Assembly: GCF_014836665.1 (NCBI RefSeq)
Contig: NZ_JACSQJ010000005.1
Location: 132,950-196,949 of the forward strand
Origin: Luteimonas colneyensis
GTDB lineage: Bacteria; Pseudomonadota; Gammaproteobacteria; Xanthomonadales; Xanthomonadaceae
DNA length: 64,000 bases
Direction: 5' to 3'
Under the pieces are notes generated by a model. That model was not told the DNA's origin, did no database searches, and saw only the letters and a list, made by a program, of their open reading frames with translations. Shown piece by piece: positions 12,403 to 24,163 of the stretch. The position numbers and the translations under genes were made by a program. The first letter of the stretch is position 1. Every line of letters begins with the position of its first letter.

Positions 12403-12448
12403 AAATGCCTTTCGGGATCAACCAGTTGGATCTACCAGGGGATATCGA

Positions 12449-15316
12449 ATGACTGAACGACGTCGTAGCAGCCTCAAGCCCAGCTCCCTCAGCGTCGCGC
12501 TGGTCGCGGCACTCGCCATGGGTGCCAGCAGCCTGGCACTGGCGCAGGACACGCCGCAGCCCGCCGACGAGGCGACGCAGGCGGACGCGACCACCCTCGA
12601 CCGCGTGATGGTCACCGGCTCGCTGATTCCCCAGACGCAGATCGAGACCGCGACGCCGGTCATGGTGATCTCGGCCGAGGACATCCAGATGCGCGGCTTC
12701 CAGAGCGTCGCCGACGTCCTCCAGCAGTCCAGCTTCTCCACCGGCGGCGTCCAGGGCGGCCAGACCAGCGCCTCGTTCACACAGGGCGCCGAAGCCGCCA
12801 GCATGTTCGGCCTCGATCCCGGCTACACCAAATACCTCATCAACGGCCGCCCGATGGCGAACTATCCCGCGCTCTACAACGGCGCGGACGTGTTCAACAA
12901 CATCAGCGGCATCCCGGTGGCGCTGATCGAGCGCATCGAAGTGCTGCCCGGCGGCCAGTCGTCGCTGTACGGTTCGGACGCCATCGCCGGCGTGGTCAAC
13001 GTGATCCTGAAGAAGTCGGTGGACCAGGCCGAGCTCTCGGTGCGCGGCGGTTTCTTCAGCGAAGGCGGCGGCGACAGCGTGCGCCTGACCTTCGCCAACA
13101 GCTTCGGCAGTGATGACGGCCGCTTCAACTCCCTGCTGGGCATCCAGCTCGACACGCGAGACCCGGTCTGGGGCTACCAGCGCGACCTGTCCGACAGCTA
13201 CAACGCCGAGGGCTACAACTTCTCGCCGGCCAGCCGCGACTTCGTGGTGCTGGACGCCTTCACCGGCGGCTACTACTTCATGGACCCGAACAACTGCGAG
13301 AACGCGGCGGGCAACTTCGGCGGCACCACCGAGCTGTGGACGCGGCCGGGCCTGGGCTCGTACTGCGGCTCCTACATTTCCCCGGGCTACCGCACCATCC
13401 GCAACGGCAAGGACGCCGGGCAGATCTACTCCTACAGCACGTTCGACGTGAGCGACACCACCCAGCTCTACGCCGAGGTGATGGGCCTGTACGAGGACGT
13501 CGAGTACGCCACCGGCTCCAACTACACCTGGTGGGGCACCGGCACGAGCTTCGGCGCGTTCTACGATCCGCGCCTGCCGGACACCCTGGTGAACCTGCAG
13601 CGCGCCTTCGGCCCCGAGGACATCGGTGGCGGCGGGTACCGCGACATCATGAACACGGACACCAACAAGGCGTACACCGTCACGCTCGGTGCCCGCGGCG
13701 GACTCGGCAACTGGGACTACGACGCCTACGTGTCGCGCGCGGAATACCGCCTGACCGAAAACAACTGGGTCCGTTTCCGCGGCCCGATCGACAACTATTT
13801 CCTCGAGAACGTGCTCGGGCCGCAGCAGGGCGTGGATCCCTTCTTCGGCGTCTACCCGGTCTTCACTCCCGACTACGCGGCGTTCTACAGCCCGATCAGC
13901 CCGGAAGACTTCAGTTCGTTCACCGGCTTCGTCGACAACAAGTCGCGCACCTGGGACAACCTCGCCCACGTCCAGTTCACCAACACCGCGCTGTTCACGC
14001 TGCCGGGTGGCGACGCCGGTTTCGCGGTGGTCGGCGAAGTAGGCAACGAGGGCTGGGACTACACGCCCGACTCGCGCATGGTCGCCGACCCCGACACGCT
14101 GCTCTCCGACATCTGGGGCCAGACCTCGGTCAGCGGCAACGGACGTCGCAGCCGCTACGCCCTCACCACGGAACTGCGCATGCCGCTGTTCGATCCGCTG
14201 ACCGTGACCGCATCGGCCCGTTACGACTCGTTCGACATCGCCGGCGAGACGATCGACAAGCCGACCTGGAGCGTTGGCATCGAGTACCGGCCCGTGGAAA
14301 GCCTGCTGCTGCGCGGCAAGATCGGCACGGCCTTCCGTGCACCGTCCCTGGCCGACACCTTCCAGGGCGTAAGCGGCTTCTACAGTTTCGCGACCGACTA
14401 CTACCGCTGCTCCGGCGAGGGCTATACGCCCGAGGACACCGAAGGGTGCACCTACGACTCCGTGCAGTACTTCGGCCAGCAGGCGGGCAACGAAGAACTC
14501 GAACCGATCGAGGCCGACGTGTGGAACGCCGGCGTGGTCTGGGCGCCGACGCACAACTTCTCGATCTCGATGGACTACTACAGCTGGCAGATCGAGAACG
14601 AGGTGTCCGCGATCAGCGGCGACCAGCTCCTGCTCGGCGAGTACTACTGCCGCACCGGTGCCGCGGGCACGCCGATCACTTCGTGCGCCAACATCGCCGA
14701 ATGGGTGAACCGCGGCCCGTCCGGCGACCTGATCTCGCTGTTCACGCCGAAGGTCAACATCGCCAAGCAGAGCCTGGAGCTGGTCACGGCCGAACTGAAC
14801 TACATGCTGGACATCGGCAGGTTCGGCAGCCTCGCATTCGCGGGCAACTACACCAACAAGATCCGCCACCGCCTGCAGACCGATCCGGAGAGCCCGGCCG
14901 TCGACCTGCTTCGCGATCCCTACTCCATGTGGATCTACGATTCCTATGCCAAGACGCGTCTCGACGCATCGATGGCGTGGGCGACCGGTGACTGGACGAC
15001 GACGCTCTACGCCAACCGCATCGGTTCGACGCCGAACTACCTGGCCTACGCCGGCGGCAGCTACGACTACGAGCACCCGTCGGGCCAGCGCGCGGGCAAG
15101 TGGGGTTCCTACACCACCTACAACGCCAGCCTGAACTACCGCGCCACGGACGACCTGACGCTCTCGCTGATGGTCAACAACCTGCTGAACAAGATGCCGG
15201 ACGACCAGGCGGCCAACTTCCCGGGCACCTCCAGCACGCCCTGGAACAATTACTACTACGACATCCTGGGCCGCTCGATCTACCTGGAAGCCAAGCTGAA
15301 GTTCGGCGGGAAGTAA
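12449..15316 (+). CDS. TonB-dependent outer-membrane receptor
   Basis: The 955-residue outer-membrane transporter begins with a Sec signal peptide (cleavage after LALAQ), then a TonB-box-like TLDRVMVTGS and a plug domain with ATPVMVISAEDIQMRGFQSV, YLINGRP and the IERIEVLPGGQSSLYGSDAIAGVVNVI block. A C-terminal 22-strand barrel ends GRSIYLEAKLKFGGK. It would take up a substrate using TonB-ExbBD energy. Substrate is unknown; the large size and Trp/Tyr-rich extracellular parts fit the carbohydrate/peptide receptor groups expanded in Xanthomonadaceae. The ATG has Shine-Dalgarno AGGGGA. It is monocistronic, with a strong terminator 26 bases downstream. Confidence 0.95.
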   Translation: MTERRRSSLKPSSLSVALVAALAMGASSLALAQDTPQPADEATQADATTLDRVMVTGSLIPQTQIETATPVMVISAEDIQMRGFQSVADVLQQSSFSTGGVQGGQTSASFTQGAEAASMFGLDPGYTKYLINGRPMANYPALYNGADVFNNISGIPVALIERIEVLPGGQSSLYGSDAIAGVVNVILKKSVDQAELSVRGGFFSEGGGDSVRLTFANSFGSDDGRFNSLLGIQLDTRDPVWGYQRDLSDSYNAEGYNFSPASRDFVVLDAFTGGYYFMDPNNCENAAGNFGGTTELWTRPGLGSYCGSYISPGYRTIRNGKDAGQIYSYSTFDVSDTTQLYAEVMGLYEDVEYATGSNYTWWGTGTSFGAFYDPRLPDTLVNLQRAFGPEDIGGGGYRDIMNTDTNKAYTVTLGARGGLGNWDYDAYVSRAEYRLTENNWVRFRGPIDNYFLENVLGPQQGVDPFFGVYPVFTPDYAAFYSPISPEDFSSFTGFVDNKSRTWDNLAHVQFTNTALFTLPGGDAGFAVVGEVGNEGWDYTPDSRMVADPDTLLSDIWGQTSVSGNGRRSRYALTTELRMPLFDPLTVTASARYDSFDIAGETIDKPTWSVGIEYRPVESLLLRGKIGTAFRAPSLADTFQGVSGFYSFATDYYRCSGEGYTPEDTEGCTYDSVQYFGQQAGNEELEPIEADVWNAGVVWAPTHNFSISMDYYSWQIENEVSAISGDQLLLGEYYCRTGAAGTPITSCANIAEWVNRGPSGDLISLFTPKVNIAKQSLELVTAELNYMLDIGRFGSLAFAGNYTNKIRHRLQTDPESPAVDLLRDPYSMWIYDSYAKTRLDASMAWATGDWTTTLYANRIGSTPNYLAYAGGSYDYEHPSGQRAGKWGSYTTYNASLNYRATDDLTLSLMVNNLLNKMPDDQAANFPGTSSTPWNNYYYDILGRSIYLEAKLKFGGK

Positions 15317-15342
15317 GCCCTCCGCAGCCTGCCGTTGCACCG

Positions 15343-15369
15343 GGCCCCCGCAGCGATGCGGGGGCCTTT
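15343..15369 (+). terminator. rho-independent terminator of the TonB receptor gene
   Basis: GGCCCCCGC, a 6-base loop, GCGGGGGCC, then TTT: a perfect 9-bp GC stem followed by a short T run. Confidence 0.8.
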
Positions 15370-15381
15370 CCGTCTGCCCGC

Positions 15382-15409
15382 TTGCCGGGCGCGCGGGTTG
15401 CGGTATAAC
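15382..15409 (+). promoter_or_regulatory. promoter of the DUF2147 gene
   Basis: TTGCCG (15382-15387), a 16-base spacer, and TATAAC (15404-15409), a good sigma-70-type match. Predicted initiation is about 35 bases before the start codon. Confidence 0.55.
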
Positions 15410-15450
15410 GGGCACCATCGTGGCCCGTCGGCCGTCACCGGATCCCCACC

Positions 15451-15879
15451 ATGCGCATCACCAGTCTCGCCCTGCCGCTGCTGCTCGCCCTGCCCACCCT
15501 CGCCTTCGCCCAGGCCTCGCCGACGGGGCGCTGGAAGACCATCGACGACGAGACCGGCCAGGCCAAGTCGATCGTCGAGATCACCCGCGCCGGGAACGGC
15601 ACCCTGACCGGCCGCATCGTCGAGCTGCTCGACCCCAGCCGGCCCAACCCGACCTGCGACAAGTGCCGGGACGACCGCAAGGACAAGCCGATCACCGGCA
15701 TGGAGATCATCCGCGGCATGAAGCCCGACGGCGGATCCTGGTCGGGTGGCACCATCCTCAAGCCCGACGAGGGCAAGGTCTACAAGTCCAAGATGGAGCT
15801 GGTGGAGAACGGGGCGAAGCTCAAGGTGTCGGGCTGCATCGCCTTCATCTGCAAGTCGCAGCTCTGGGAACGCATCTGA
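15451..15879 (+). CDS. exported DUF2147 protein
   Basis: The 142-residue protein has a clear Sec signal peptide (LPLLLALPTLAFAQ) and a single DUF2147 domain recognised by GRWKTIDDETGQAKSIVEI, DKCRDDRKDKPITGMEIIRG and a C-terminal VSGCIAFICKSQLW. Four cysteines in two pairs could form disulfides in the periplasm. The biochemical function of DUF2147 proteins is not established; the fold is predicted to be a lipocalin-like small barrel. It has its own promoter and lies between the receptor and metG. Confidence 0.88.
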   Translation: MRITSLALPLLLALPTLAFAQASPTGRWKTIDDETGQAKSIVEITRAGNGTLTGRIVELLDPSRPNPTCDKCRDDRKDKPITGMEIIRGMKPDGGSWSGGTILKPDEGKVYKSKMELVENGAKLKVSGCIAFICKSQLWERI

Positions 15880-15978
15880 TCCCGGAGGCACCCCAGCGTC
15901 CACGCACGGGCCCGGCGGATGCCGGGCCTCGTCGTTCCAGGGTCCGGGGCACCGCCCGGCCGGCGGTGGTTGGCATGC

Positions 15979-15984
15979 GATAAT
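15979..15984 (+). promoter_or_regulatory. -10 element of metG
   Basis: GATAAT preceded by TGC, which gives an extended -10 character. It lies 27 bases before the metG ATG, predicting a short leader of about 20 bases. Confidence 0.5.
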
Positions 15985-16011
15985 CGGCGCCTTTCCGCAC
16001 GCAGTCCCGCC

Positions 16012-18132
16012 ATGCCCCGCCCCGCGCTCGTCACCAATGCCCTGCCCTACGCCAACGGTCCCCTGCACATCGGCCACCTGGTCGGCTACGTGCAGGCCGA
16101 CATCTGGGTGCGCGCGCGGCGGATGGCGGGCGGCACCGTGCACTACGTCTGCGCCGACGACACCCACGGCACGCCGATCATGCTCGCCGCGGAAAAGGCC
16201 GGGACCACGCCCGAGGCCTTCGTCGCCGGCATCCAGGCCGGGCACGAGCGCGACTTCGCCGAGTTCGGCGTCGCCTTCGACAACTACGACTCGACGAACT
16301 CGGAGCGCAACCGCGCGTTGACCGAGGACATCTACCGCCGCCTGGAGGCGGCGGGGCACGTCAGCCGACGCTCGGTGGCGCAGCTCTACGACCCGGCCAA
16401 GGGCATGTTCCTGCCTGACCGCTACGTCAAGGGCACCTGCCCGCGCTGCGGCACCGCCGACCAGTACGGCGACAACTGCGAGCACTGCGGCGCCACCTAC
16501 TCGCCGACCGAGCTGCTGCAGCCGTACTCGGTGGTCAGCGGTGCCACCCCCGAGCTGCGCGAGAGCGAGCACTTCTTCTTCGAGCTCGGCCACTTCGAGG
16601 CCTTCCTGCGCGAGTGGCTGGCCGGCGACGTCGCCGTGCCGGGCGTCAAGGCCAAGCTCATGGAGTGGGTCGACGGCGAGGGCGGCCTGCGCGCCTGGGA
16701 CATCTCGCGCGACGCGCCCTACTTCGGCTTCGAGATCCCCGGCCATCCCGGCAAGTACCTCTACGTCTGGATCGACGCCCCGATCGGTTACCTGGCCAGC
16801 TTCCAGTCGCTGTGCGAGCGCGAGGGCCTGGACTACGCCGCGTTCACCGCGCCGGACAGCGCCGCCGAGCTGCACCACTTCATCGGCAAGGACATCGTCA
16901 ACTTCCACGGCCTGTTCTGGCCGGCGGTGCTGCACGGCAGCGGCCACCGCGCGCCCACGCGCCTGCACGTCAACGGCTACCTGACCGTCGACGGCGCCAA
17001 GATGTCGAAGTCGCGCGGCACCTTCGTGATGGCGCGGACCTACCTCGACGCCGGACTGCCGGCCGAGGCGCTGCGCTACTACTTCGCGGCCAAGTCCGGC
17101 GGCGGCGTGGAGGACATCGACCTCAACCTCGCCGACTTCGTGGCGCGGGTGAACTCGGACATCGTCGGCAAGTTCGTCAACCTCGCCAGCCGCTGCGCCG
17201 GCTTCATCGGCAAGCGGTTCGATGGCCTGCTGGCGCCCGCGCTGCCGGAGCCGGAGATGTACGCGCGCTTCACCGCCGCGCTGACGCCGATCCGCGAGGC
17301 CTACGAGGCCAACGAGCCCGCCAGCGTGCTGCGCCAGGTGATGGCGCTGGCCGACGAGGCCAACCGCTACATCGACGAGCGCAAGCCTTGGGTGATCGCG
17401 AAGCAGGACGGCGCCGACGCCGAACTGCAGGCCGTGTGCACCCAGGGCCTGAACCTGTTCCGCGTGCTCGCCGGCGCCCTGCGCCCGGTGCTGCCCGCGA
17501 TGGCAGCGGACGTGGAGGCTTTCCTCGCCGCGCCGATGGCGCGCTGGGAGGACCTCGAAGCCCCGCTCCTGGGCCACCGCATCGCGGACTACAAGCCGCT
17601 GTTCACCCGCATCGACCCGAAGCGCATCGACGCCATGACCGAAGCCAGCCGCGACGACCTGAAGCCCGCCGACGCAGCGCCTGCGAAGACGGGAGCCCCG
17701 GCGAAGGCGACGGGAACCGCAGCCTCGGCGGGGGCAGGAGCAGCCCCCGCCGCGACCGCCGCGGCCTCGACCCCGGCCACGGCAGCCGAAACGGCCACGC
17801 CCACCATCGCCATCGACGATTTCTCGAAACTCGACCTGCGCATCGGTCGCGTCACCGCCTGCGAGTTCGTCGAAGGCTCGGACAAGCTGCTCCGGTTCGA
17901 GCTCGACGCCGGTCCGCTCGGCACCCGCCAGATCTTCTCGGGCATCCGGGCGAGCTATGGCGATCCGGCCGCGCTGGTCGGGCGCCACGTGGTGTTCATC
18001 GCCAACCTCGCGCCGCGCAAGATGCGCTTCGGCCTGAGCGAGGGGATGATCCTGTCGGCCGGTTTCGACGGCGGCGCGCTGGCGCTCCTGGACGCCGACG
18101 ACGGTGCGGCGCCCGGGATGCCGGTGCGCTGA
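16012..18132 (+). CDS. metG: methionyl-tRNA synthetase
   Basis: The 706-residue class I aminoacyl-tRNA synthetase has the HIGH motif in NGPLHIGHL (about residue 15). A zinc knuckle [17 protein letters not shown] lies near residue 145, and KMSKS in [11 protein letters not shown] near 330. An anticodon-binding helical domain, an Ala/Pro-rich linker (about 550-595) and a C-terminal EMAP-II-like tRNA-binding domain ([12 protein letters not shown]) follow. The frame is open before the start; ATG 16012 begins the conserved [16 protein letters not shown]. rnfB follows after 7 bases, as in other Xanthomonadaceae. Confidence 0.97.
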   Translation: MPRPALVTNALPYANGPLHIGHLVGYVQADIWVRARRMAGGTVHYVCADDTHGTPIMLAAEKAGTTPEAFVAGIQAGHERDFAEFGVAFDNYDSTNSERNRALTEDIYRRLEAAGHVSRRSVAQLYDPAKGMFLPDRYVKGTCPRCGTADQYGDNCEHCGATYSPTELLQPYSVVSGATPELRESEHFFFELGHFEAFLREWLAGDVAVPGVKAKLMEWVDGEGGLRAWDISRDAPYFGFEIPGHPGKYLYVWIDAPIGYLASFQSLCEREGLDYAAFTAPDSAAELHHFIGKDIVNFHGLFWPAVLHGSGHRAPTRLHVNGYLTVDGAKMSKSRGTFVMARTYLDAGLPAEALRYYFAAKSGGGVEDIDLNLADFVARVNSDIVGKFVNLASRCAGFIGKRFDGLLAPALPEPEMYARFTAALTPIREAYEANEPASVLRQVMALADEANRYIDERKPWVIAKQDGADAELQAVCTQGLNLFRVLAGALRPVLPAMAADVEAFLAAPMARWEDLEAPLLGHRIADYKPLFTRIDPKRIDAMTEASRDDLKPADAAPAKTGAPAKATGTAASAGAGAAPAATAAASTPATAAETATPTIAIDDFSKLDLRIGRVTACEFVEGSDKLLRFELDAGPLGTRQIFSGIRASYGDPAALVGRHVVFIANLAPRKMRFGLSEGMILSAGFDGGALALLDADDGAAPGMPVR

Positions 18133-18139
18133 GATCCCG

Positions 18140-18619
18140 ATGGGCGCGCTCGACGCCGACGCCCTGGTCGAACGCCTCGACCGGCTGCTGCCGCAGACCC
18201 AGTGCGGTCAATGTGGCTATCCCGGCTGCCGGCCCTATGCCGAAGCGATGGCCCAGGGCTCCGCGGGCATCGACCGCTGCCCGCCGGGCGGTGACGCCGG
18301 TGCACGCGCCCTCGCGCGCCTGCTAGGCGTCACGCCCCTGCCCTACGACCGCGCGCTGGGCGAGCACCGGCCGCCCGAGGTCGCGCTGGTGGTCGAGGCC
18401 GACTGCATCGGCTGCACCAAGTGCATCCAGGCCTGCCCGGTCGACGCCATCGTCGGGGGCAACAAGCGCATGCACGTAGTGCTGGAACCGCTGTGCACCG
18501 GCTGCCGGCTGTGCGTGCCGGCCTGCCCGGTGGACTGCATCGTGATGCTGCCGGTTCAGGCGATCGCGATGCCGGCCGACTCCAGCAGCTCGCGCACCGG
18601 CTGGAGCTCGCGCTCGTAA
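18140..18619 (+). CDS. rnfB: RnfB-like soluble iron-sulfur protein
   Basis: The 159-residue protein starts with a 4Fe-4S domain of the RnfB/FdhC type (CGQCGYPGC near residue 20 and a fourth Cys in IDRCPPGG). It then has two ferredoxin clusters, [15 protein letters not shown] and [15 protein letters not shown]. The N-terminal membrane helix of canonical RnfB is missing and no other rnf genes are nearby, so it probably acts as a soluble electron carrier; this is inference. It is co-oriented with metG. The last 64 bases overlap the 3-prime end of the convergent sulfotransferase gene, and that tail (Ser-rich) is not conserved in character. Confidence 0.88.
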   Translation: MGALDADALVERLDRLLPQTQCGQCGYPGCRPYAEAMAQGSAGIDRCPPGGDAGARALARLLGVTPLPYDRALGEHRPPEVALVVEADCIGCTKCIQACPVDAIVGGNKRMHVVLEPLCTGCRLCVPACPVDCIVMLPVQAIAMPADSSSSRTGWSSRS

Positions 18620-20136
18620 CGCTTCCAGCGTCCGATCGCGCGGCGATGCACCGGCTCCCGCACCTGCATCGCGCTGGCGGTGGCCACCGGCATGGGATTG
18701 TCCTCGAAGCGCAGGCAGGCCTCTTCCCACGGCAGGCCGCAGAAGTCGAGCATCCGGCGGGCGCCGCCTTCGAAGTCGTCCACGAGCGCCTCGTAGGACA
18801 CCTCGAGGATCCGCCCCGGCAGGCGCTCCTGCCACTGCCGCATGATCCGGTCGAAGAGCAGGTAGTAGCGCGCGGTGTCCATCAGGTCGAAGGAGTACGC
18901 GTACATCGGCGAGCCGGGCGCGAAGAGCTGCCTGAAATTCCCCAGCACGCTGTCCATCGGATTGCGCCGCAGGCAGATGATCCGCGCGTTGGGTAGCGCC
19001 GCGGCGATGTAGCCGGCATAGAGGAAGTTGTGCGGCAGCTTGTCCACGAAGTGCGGGGTGGCACCCGTGCCGGGACGGGTGCTGGCGAGGTAGTCCTCGC
19101 CCAGCCGGGTCCAGTCCAGCCCGCCGCGCGTCCGCTCGACCACGTCCAGGTCGAGCACTGACGGGCTGGTGCTCCCACTGGCGCGCTTCAGCGCCACGCT
19201 GAAGTTCCGCAGTTCGCCGGCGCCCTGCACCCGCGAATGGCTGGTGAGGACCCGTTCGACCAGCGTCGTGCCCGACCGCGGAAGGCCGATGACGAACACG
19301 GGTTCGTCGGTGGCCGCGCCGGTGCCGGGCGCAGGAGATGGGCAGGCCTGCACCAGCGCGTCCATCAGGGCTTCGTCGGTGGCGCCGGCATGCGGTGGCG
19401 ATGGCCTGCGCCAGGCCTGTTTTCCGGCCAGCAGGCGCGCGAAGGCCTCCGCGTGCTGGTCGCAGTCCTCGAGTTCCCTGGACAGCGCCAGGTCGACGTA
19501 CAGCGCGCCGAGCGCATCGTCGCCTGCCTGCTCGCGCGCCACCCGCAGCTCCGCGACATGATTGTCCCCGGGTCCCCAGCGACGCAGCTGCGCCCGCGAG
19601 AGGTAGGCCTTCCAGTACCGGGGATCGAGGCGCAGGCATGCGTCGAACGCCTGCGCGGCGGCTCCGGACTCTCCGGCATGCACCAGCGCCACGCCATGGT
19701 TGTACTGCGCCCGCGCCGAGCCGGGCGCGAGTGCGGCGACCCGCTCGAACATCCGGGCGGCGTCGGCGTAGGCGTGCATCGTGGTGTAGACCAGGCCCAG
19801 CGCGTCGAAGGTGGCGGCATCCCCGCCCGGCAGCGTCGCCGCGCGCTCCGCCATCGCGCGCGCCTTGGCCGGCTCTCCCGCCTGGGCCAGGGCGCGCGCC
19901 AGCTGCGCGGCACAGTCCGGCCGCACCGGATCGAGCCGCACCGCGTGCTCCAGCAGCTCGATCGCGAGCGGAAGCTGCTGCAACTCGCGCGACGCCACGC
20001 CGGCGACGAAGCACACGCCCGCGTGCGGCGGCACCTCGCGCAACAACGCCATCGCCAGTGACTGCGCCGTCCTCCAGTCGGAGCGGTTCAGTGCATCGAA
20101 GGCCTGGTGATAGCGCGTGCGCGGATCCGCGCTCAC
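18556..20136 (-). CDS. TPR-repeat sulfotransferase
   Basis: The 526-residue protein has tetratricopeptide repeats over roughly residues 1-230 and a sulfotransferase domain from about 275. The 5-prime-phosphosulfate loop is [14 protein letters not shown] (about 285), and the 3-prime-phosphate region is [12 protein letters not shown]. It would transfer sulfate from PAPS to an unknown acceptor. The start chosen is GTG 20136, which overlaps the TGA of the upstream TraB-family gene as GTGA and implies translational coupling; the longer frame to GTG 20157 would sit inside that gene. Its 3-prime end overlaps rnfB by 64 bases. No PAPS synthesis genes are in the window. Confidence 0.9.
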   Translation of the reverse strand: MSADPRTRYHQAFDALNRSDWRTAQSLAMALLREVPPHAGVCFVAGVASRELQQLPLAIELLEHAVRLDPVRPDCAAQLARALAQAGEPAKARAMAERAATLPGGDAATFDALGLVYTTMHAYADAARMFERVAALAPGSARAQYNHGVALVHAGESGAAAQAFDACLRLDPRYWKAYLSRAQLRRWGPGDNHVAELRVAREQAGDDALGALYVDLALSRELEDCDQHAEAFARLLAGKQAWRRPSPPHAGATDEALMDALVQACPSPAPGTGAATDEPVFVIGLPRSGTTLVERVLTSHSRVQGAGELRNFSVALKRASGSTSPSVLDLDVVERTRGGLDWTRLGEDYLASTRPGTGATPHFVDKLPHNFLYAGYIAAALPNARIICLRRNPMDSVLGNFRQLFAPGSPMYAYSFDLMDTARYYLLFDRIMRQWQERLPGRILEVSYEALVDDFEGGARRMLDFCGLPWEEACLRFEDNPMPVATASAMQVREPVHRRAIGRWKRYERELQPVRELLESAGIAIA

Positions 20137-21137
20137 GGCCGCGCACAGGCCGAGCACACGCGCTCGACCGTGTAGCCCTTCGCGCGCAGCTTCTCGACCA
20201 CGCCATCCTCGCCCAGCAGGTGCATGGCGCCGACCACGACCAGGGTGTCGTCGTCGCCGTCCTCGCGCAGGCGCGCCTCGAGCTTCGGCAGCCAGGCGTC
20301 ATTGCGTTCGACGTTGATCGCGCGATAGAGCGCGGGGAAATCGCGGCGCAGCTCGGCCACCGTGCCGGCGAGGAGGGCGTCGACGTCGCCGGCGCGCCAC
20401 GCGGCGTGCAGCGCCAGCGTCTGCTCCGCGCCCGCCCCGGCCTGGTCAAGGGCCTGCTCCAGCATCTGCAGCTGCTCGCCGGCTTCCATGCCGTCGAGGA
20501 AGGCGATCTGCTGCGCGCCGGTCTCCAGGCCGGTGGCCGGCTTCTGCGCCTGGTAGGCGAGCCCGCCCATGTGCGCGTCGAGGCCGAGCGCCGGGTCGAA
20601 GCCGATGCCCATCATCTGGGTGATGGTCACCATCATGCCGACGAACCAGGGTTCGAAGCGCTGCAGCACCTCGACCGTCATCCCGGTGGCGGCGAGCTGA
20701 GCGGCGTTGGCCTGGCCCCAGCTGGCCAGCTTGGCGGCCAGCTCCGGGCCGAGCTGCTGGTCGAGCGTGCTGCCGTCGGTGCGCATCGCCGCCTGCGCCA
20801 TCTGGATCGCCAGCTGCGGCGAGGCCAGCTCGTCGGGCGACATCTCGAACACCAGCTTCTCGGCGTCGGCGAAGGCCATGTCCACGTCGCGCGACAGCGG
20901 GTAGTCGCCGGGCAGCAGCAGGTGGAAGGAGCCGAGCAGGTACAGCGAGTTGTCGTCGTCGGAGACCTTCCACAGCAGCGGCACCGGGGGCGCCGTGGCG
21001 GCGGAGGGGGCGGCGGCAGTGGCGGGCGGAGCGGCCTGCGGCGCGGCCAGCGCGGCGGTCGCGGTGACGACGGCGATCGAGGCGGTCAGCGCCGCCGCGA
21101 GGACGGGAGACGGGGTGCGCGTGCGGAACATGGTCAT
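20133..21137 (-). CDS. TraB/GumN family protein
   Basis: The 334-residue protein has a signal peptide/Ala-Pro-rich N-terminus, then the TraB/GumN fold with the two GX2H-type motifs LLGSFHLLLPGDYPLS (about residue 70) and VVGAMHLLGEDGVVEKL near the C-terminus, ending with a CSAC pair. Family members (TraB, GumN, Tiki-like) are metal-dependent proteases or unknown. The Shine-Dalgarno is AAGGAAG before ATG 21137. It is translationally coupled to the sulfotransferase. Confidence 0.87.
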   Translation of the reverse strand: MTMFRTRTPSPVLAAALTASIAVVTATAALAAPQAAPPATAAAPSAATAPPVPLLWKVSDDDNSLYLLGSFHLLLPGDYPLSRDVDMAFADAEKLVFEMSPDELASPQLAIQMAQAAMRTDGSTLDQQLGPELAAKLASWGQANAAQLAATGMTVEVLQRFEPWFVGMMVTITQMMGIGFDPALGLDAHMGGLAYQAQKPATGLETGAQQIAFLDGMEAGEQLQMLEQALDQAGAGAEQTLALHAAWRAGDVDALLAGTVAELRRDFPALYRAINVERNDAWLPKLEARLREDGDDDTLVVVGAMHLLGEDGVVEKLRAKGYTVERVCSACARP

Positions 21138-21192
21138 GTGCTTCCTTTCGGTTCGGTGGTCGGCGGGCCGCGGGGTGACCCGCCAGGCGGGA

Positions 21193-22154
21193 TCAGCTCG
21201 CCGGCTTCGCGTAGGCGCGCTCTCCGGCGGTCACCGCCAGGTCCAGCCGGTTGTCCGGCGGCGGCAGCGGGCAGGTGGCGAAGGCGGTGAAGGCGCAGGG
21301 CGGGTTGTAGGCGCGGTTGAAGTTCAGCATGACGCGGCCCTGGGCATCCGGGGCCACGGTGTCGAGGTAGCGGCCCGCGCCGTAGCTGCCCTGTCCGCTG
21401 GTGCGATCGGCCAGCACCAGGAACAGGCCGCCGTCGGTGCCTCCCAGGGCTTCGAGCCGGTACTCCACGCCGTCGCGGGTGAAGGCCACGGTGCCCGGAT
21501 TGGGCATCGCATCCACCCCGCCGACGATGTTGGCGATCTCGAGCGTGCGACCCGGCGGGTGCGGCGTGAACCGGCCTTCGAGCACCCAGCCGGCATCGAC
21601 CGGCCAGTGCTCGATCGTGCCGAAGCCGGTGCGCGCCGGCGCATCGGCATGCTTGACGCGCAGTGCGCGGCGTTCGCCGCGGCGGATCAGCGACATGCGT
21701 CCGCGGCCTTCGTCGAACAGGAGCTCGGTGGGTTCGGCGTCACGATCGTCGCACAGCTCGATGCGGCCCTTCACCGCCTCGCCGTCGACGCTGACGGCGA
21801 CATCGCGCTCCGGTGTGAACCAGACCCGGCCACCGTCCTGCTGCACCAGGCCGAGCTTCTCCGGCCCCTGCGCCAGACGGATGCCGCTGGTCGCGCTGCT
21901 GCCGACGTAGTGCGCGCGCAGTTCCAGCCAGTGCAGGCCGACCAGGCTGGCCCAGCCGTCCTCGGCCAGCAGCTTCGCGCGACGTTCCTCCCGCCATTCG
22001 GCCTCGGAGGCGGCGAAGGCCGCGCTGACCTGGGGCTCGGGCACGGTGGCGTCAGCGGATGCGCCACCCGGAGAACCGGCACCGCACGCGGCAAGTCCTG
22101 CGGCGACGAGGAGGCATGCGACGGCGGAGGCCGTGCGCGGGATGGATCGGGTCA

Positions 22155-22155
<1 letters not shown>
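21193..22155 (-). CDS. DUF1684 lipoprotein
   Basis: The 320-residue protein has a lipoprotein signal peptide with lipobox LAAC at about residue 24. The DUF1684 domain is recognised by WREERRAKLLAEDGWASLVGLHWLE near the start and DFNRAYNPPCAF-like text (NFNRAYNPPCAFTAF) near the end. DUF1684 proteins have no settled function. ATG 22155 overlaps the mutL stop by one base, so it is probably the last gene of the amiC-mutL operon. The frame is open further upstream inside mutL but carries no signal peptide there. Confidence 0.88.
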
Positions 22156-24092
<1,937 letters not shown>

Positions 24093-24163
24093 GGAAAGCG
24101 GTCACCCGGCATGTGCGCCGGGCCGGTGTGGGCCAGCCCCGATGATAAGCGAGGTGGCTGCCC

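Noticed and set aside
12359-15418. A 1019-codon minus-strand frame opposite the TonB receptor
   Set aside because: The plus-strand product has signal peptide, TonB box, plug and barrel; the antisense product has no recognisable feature.
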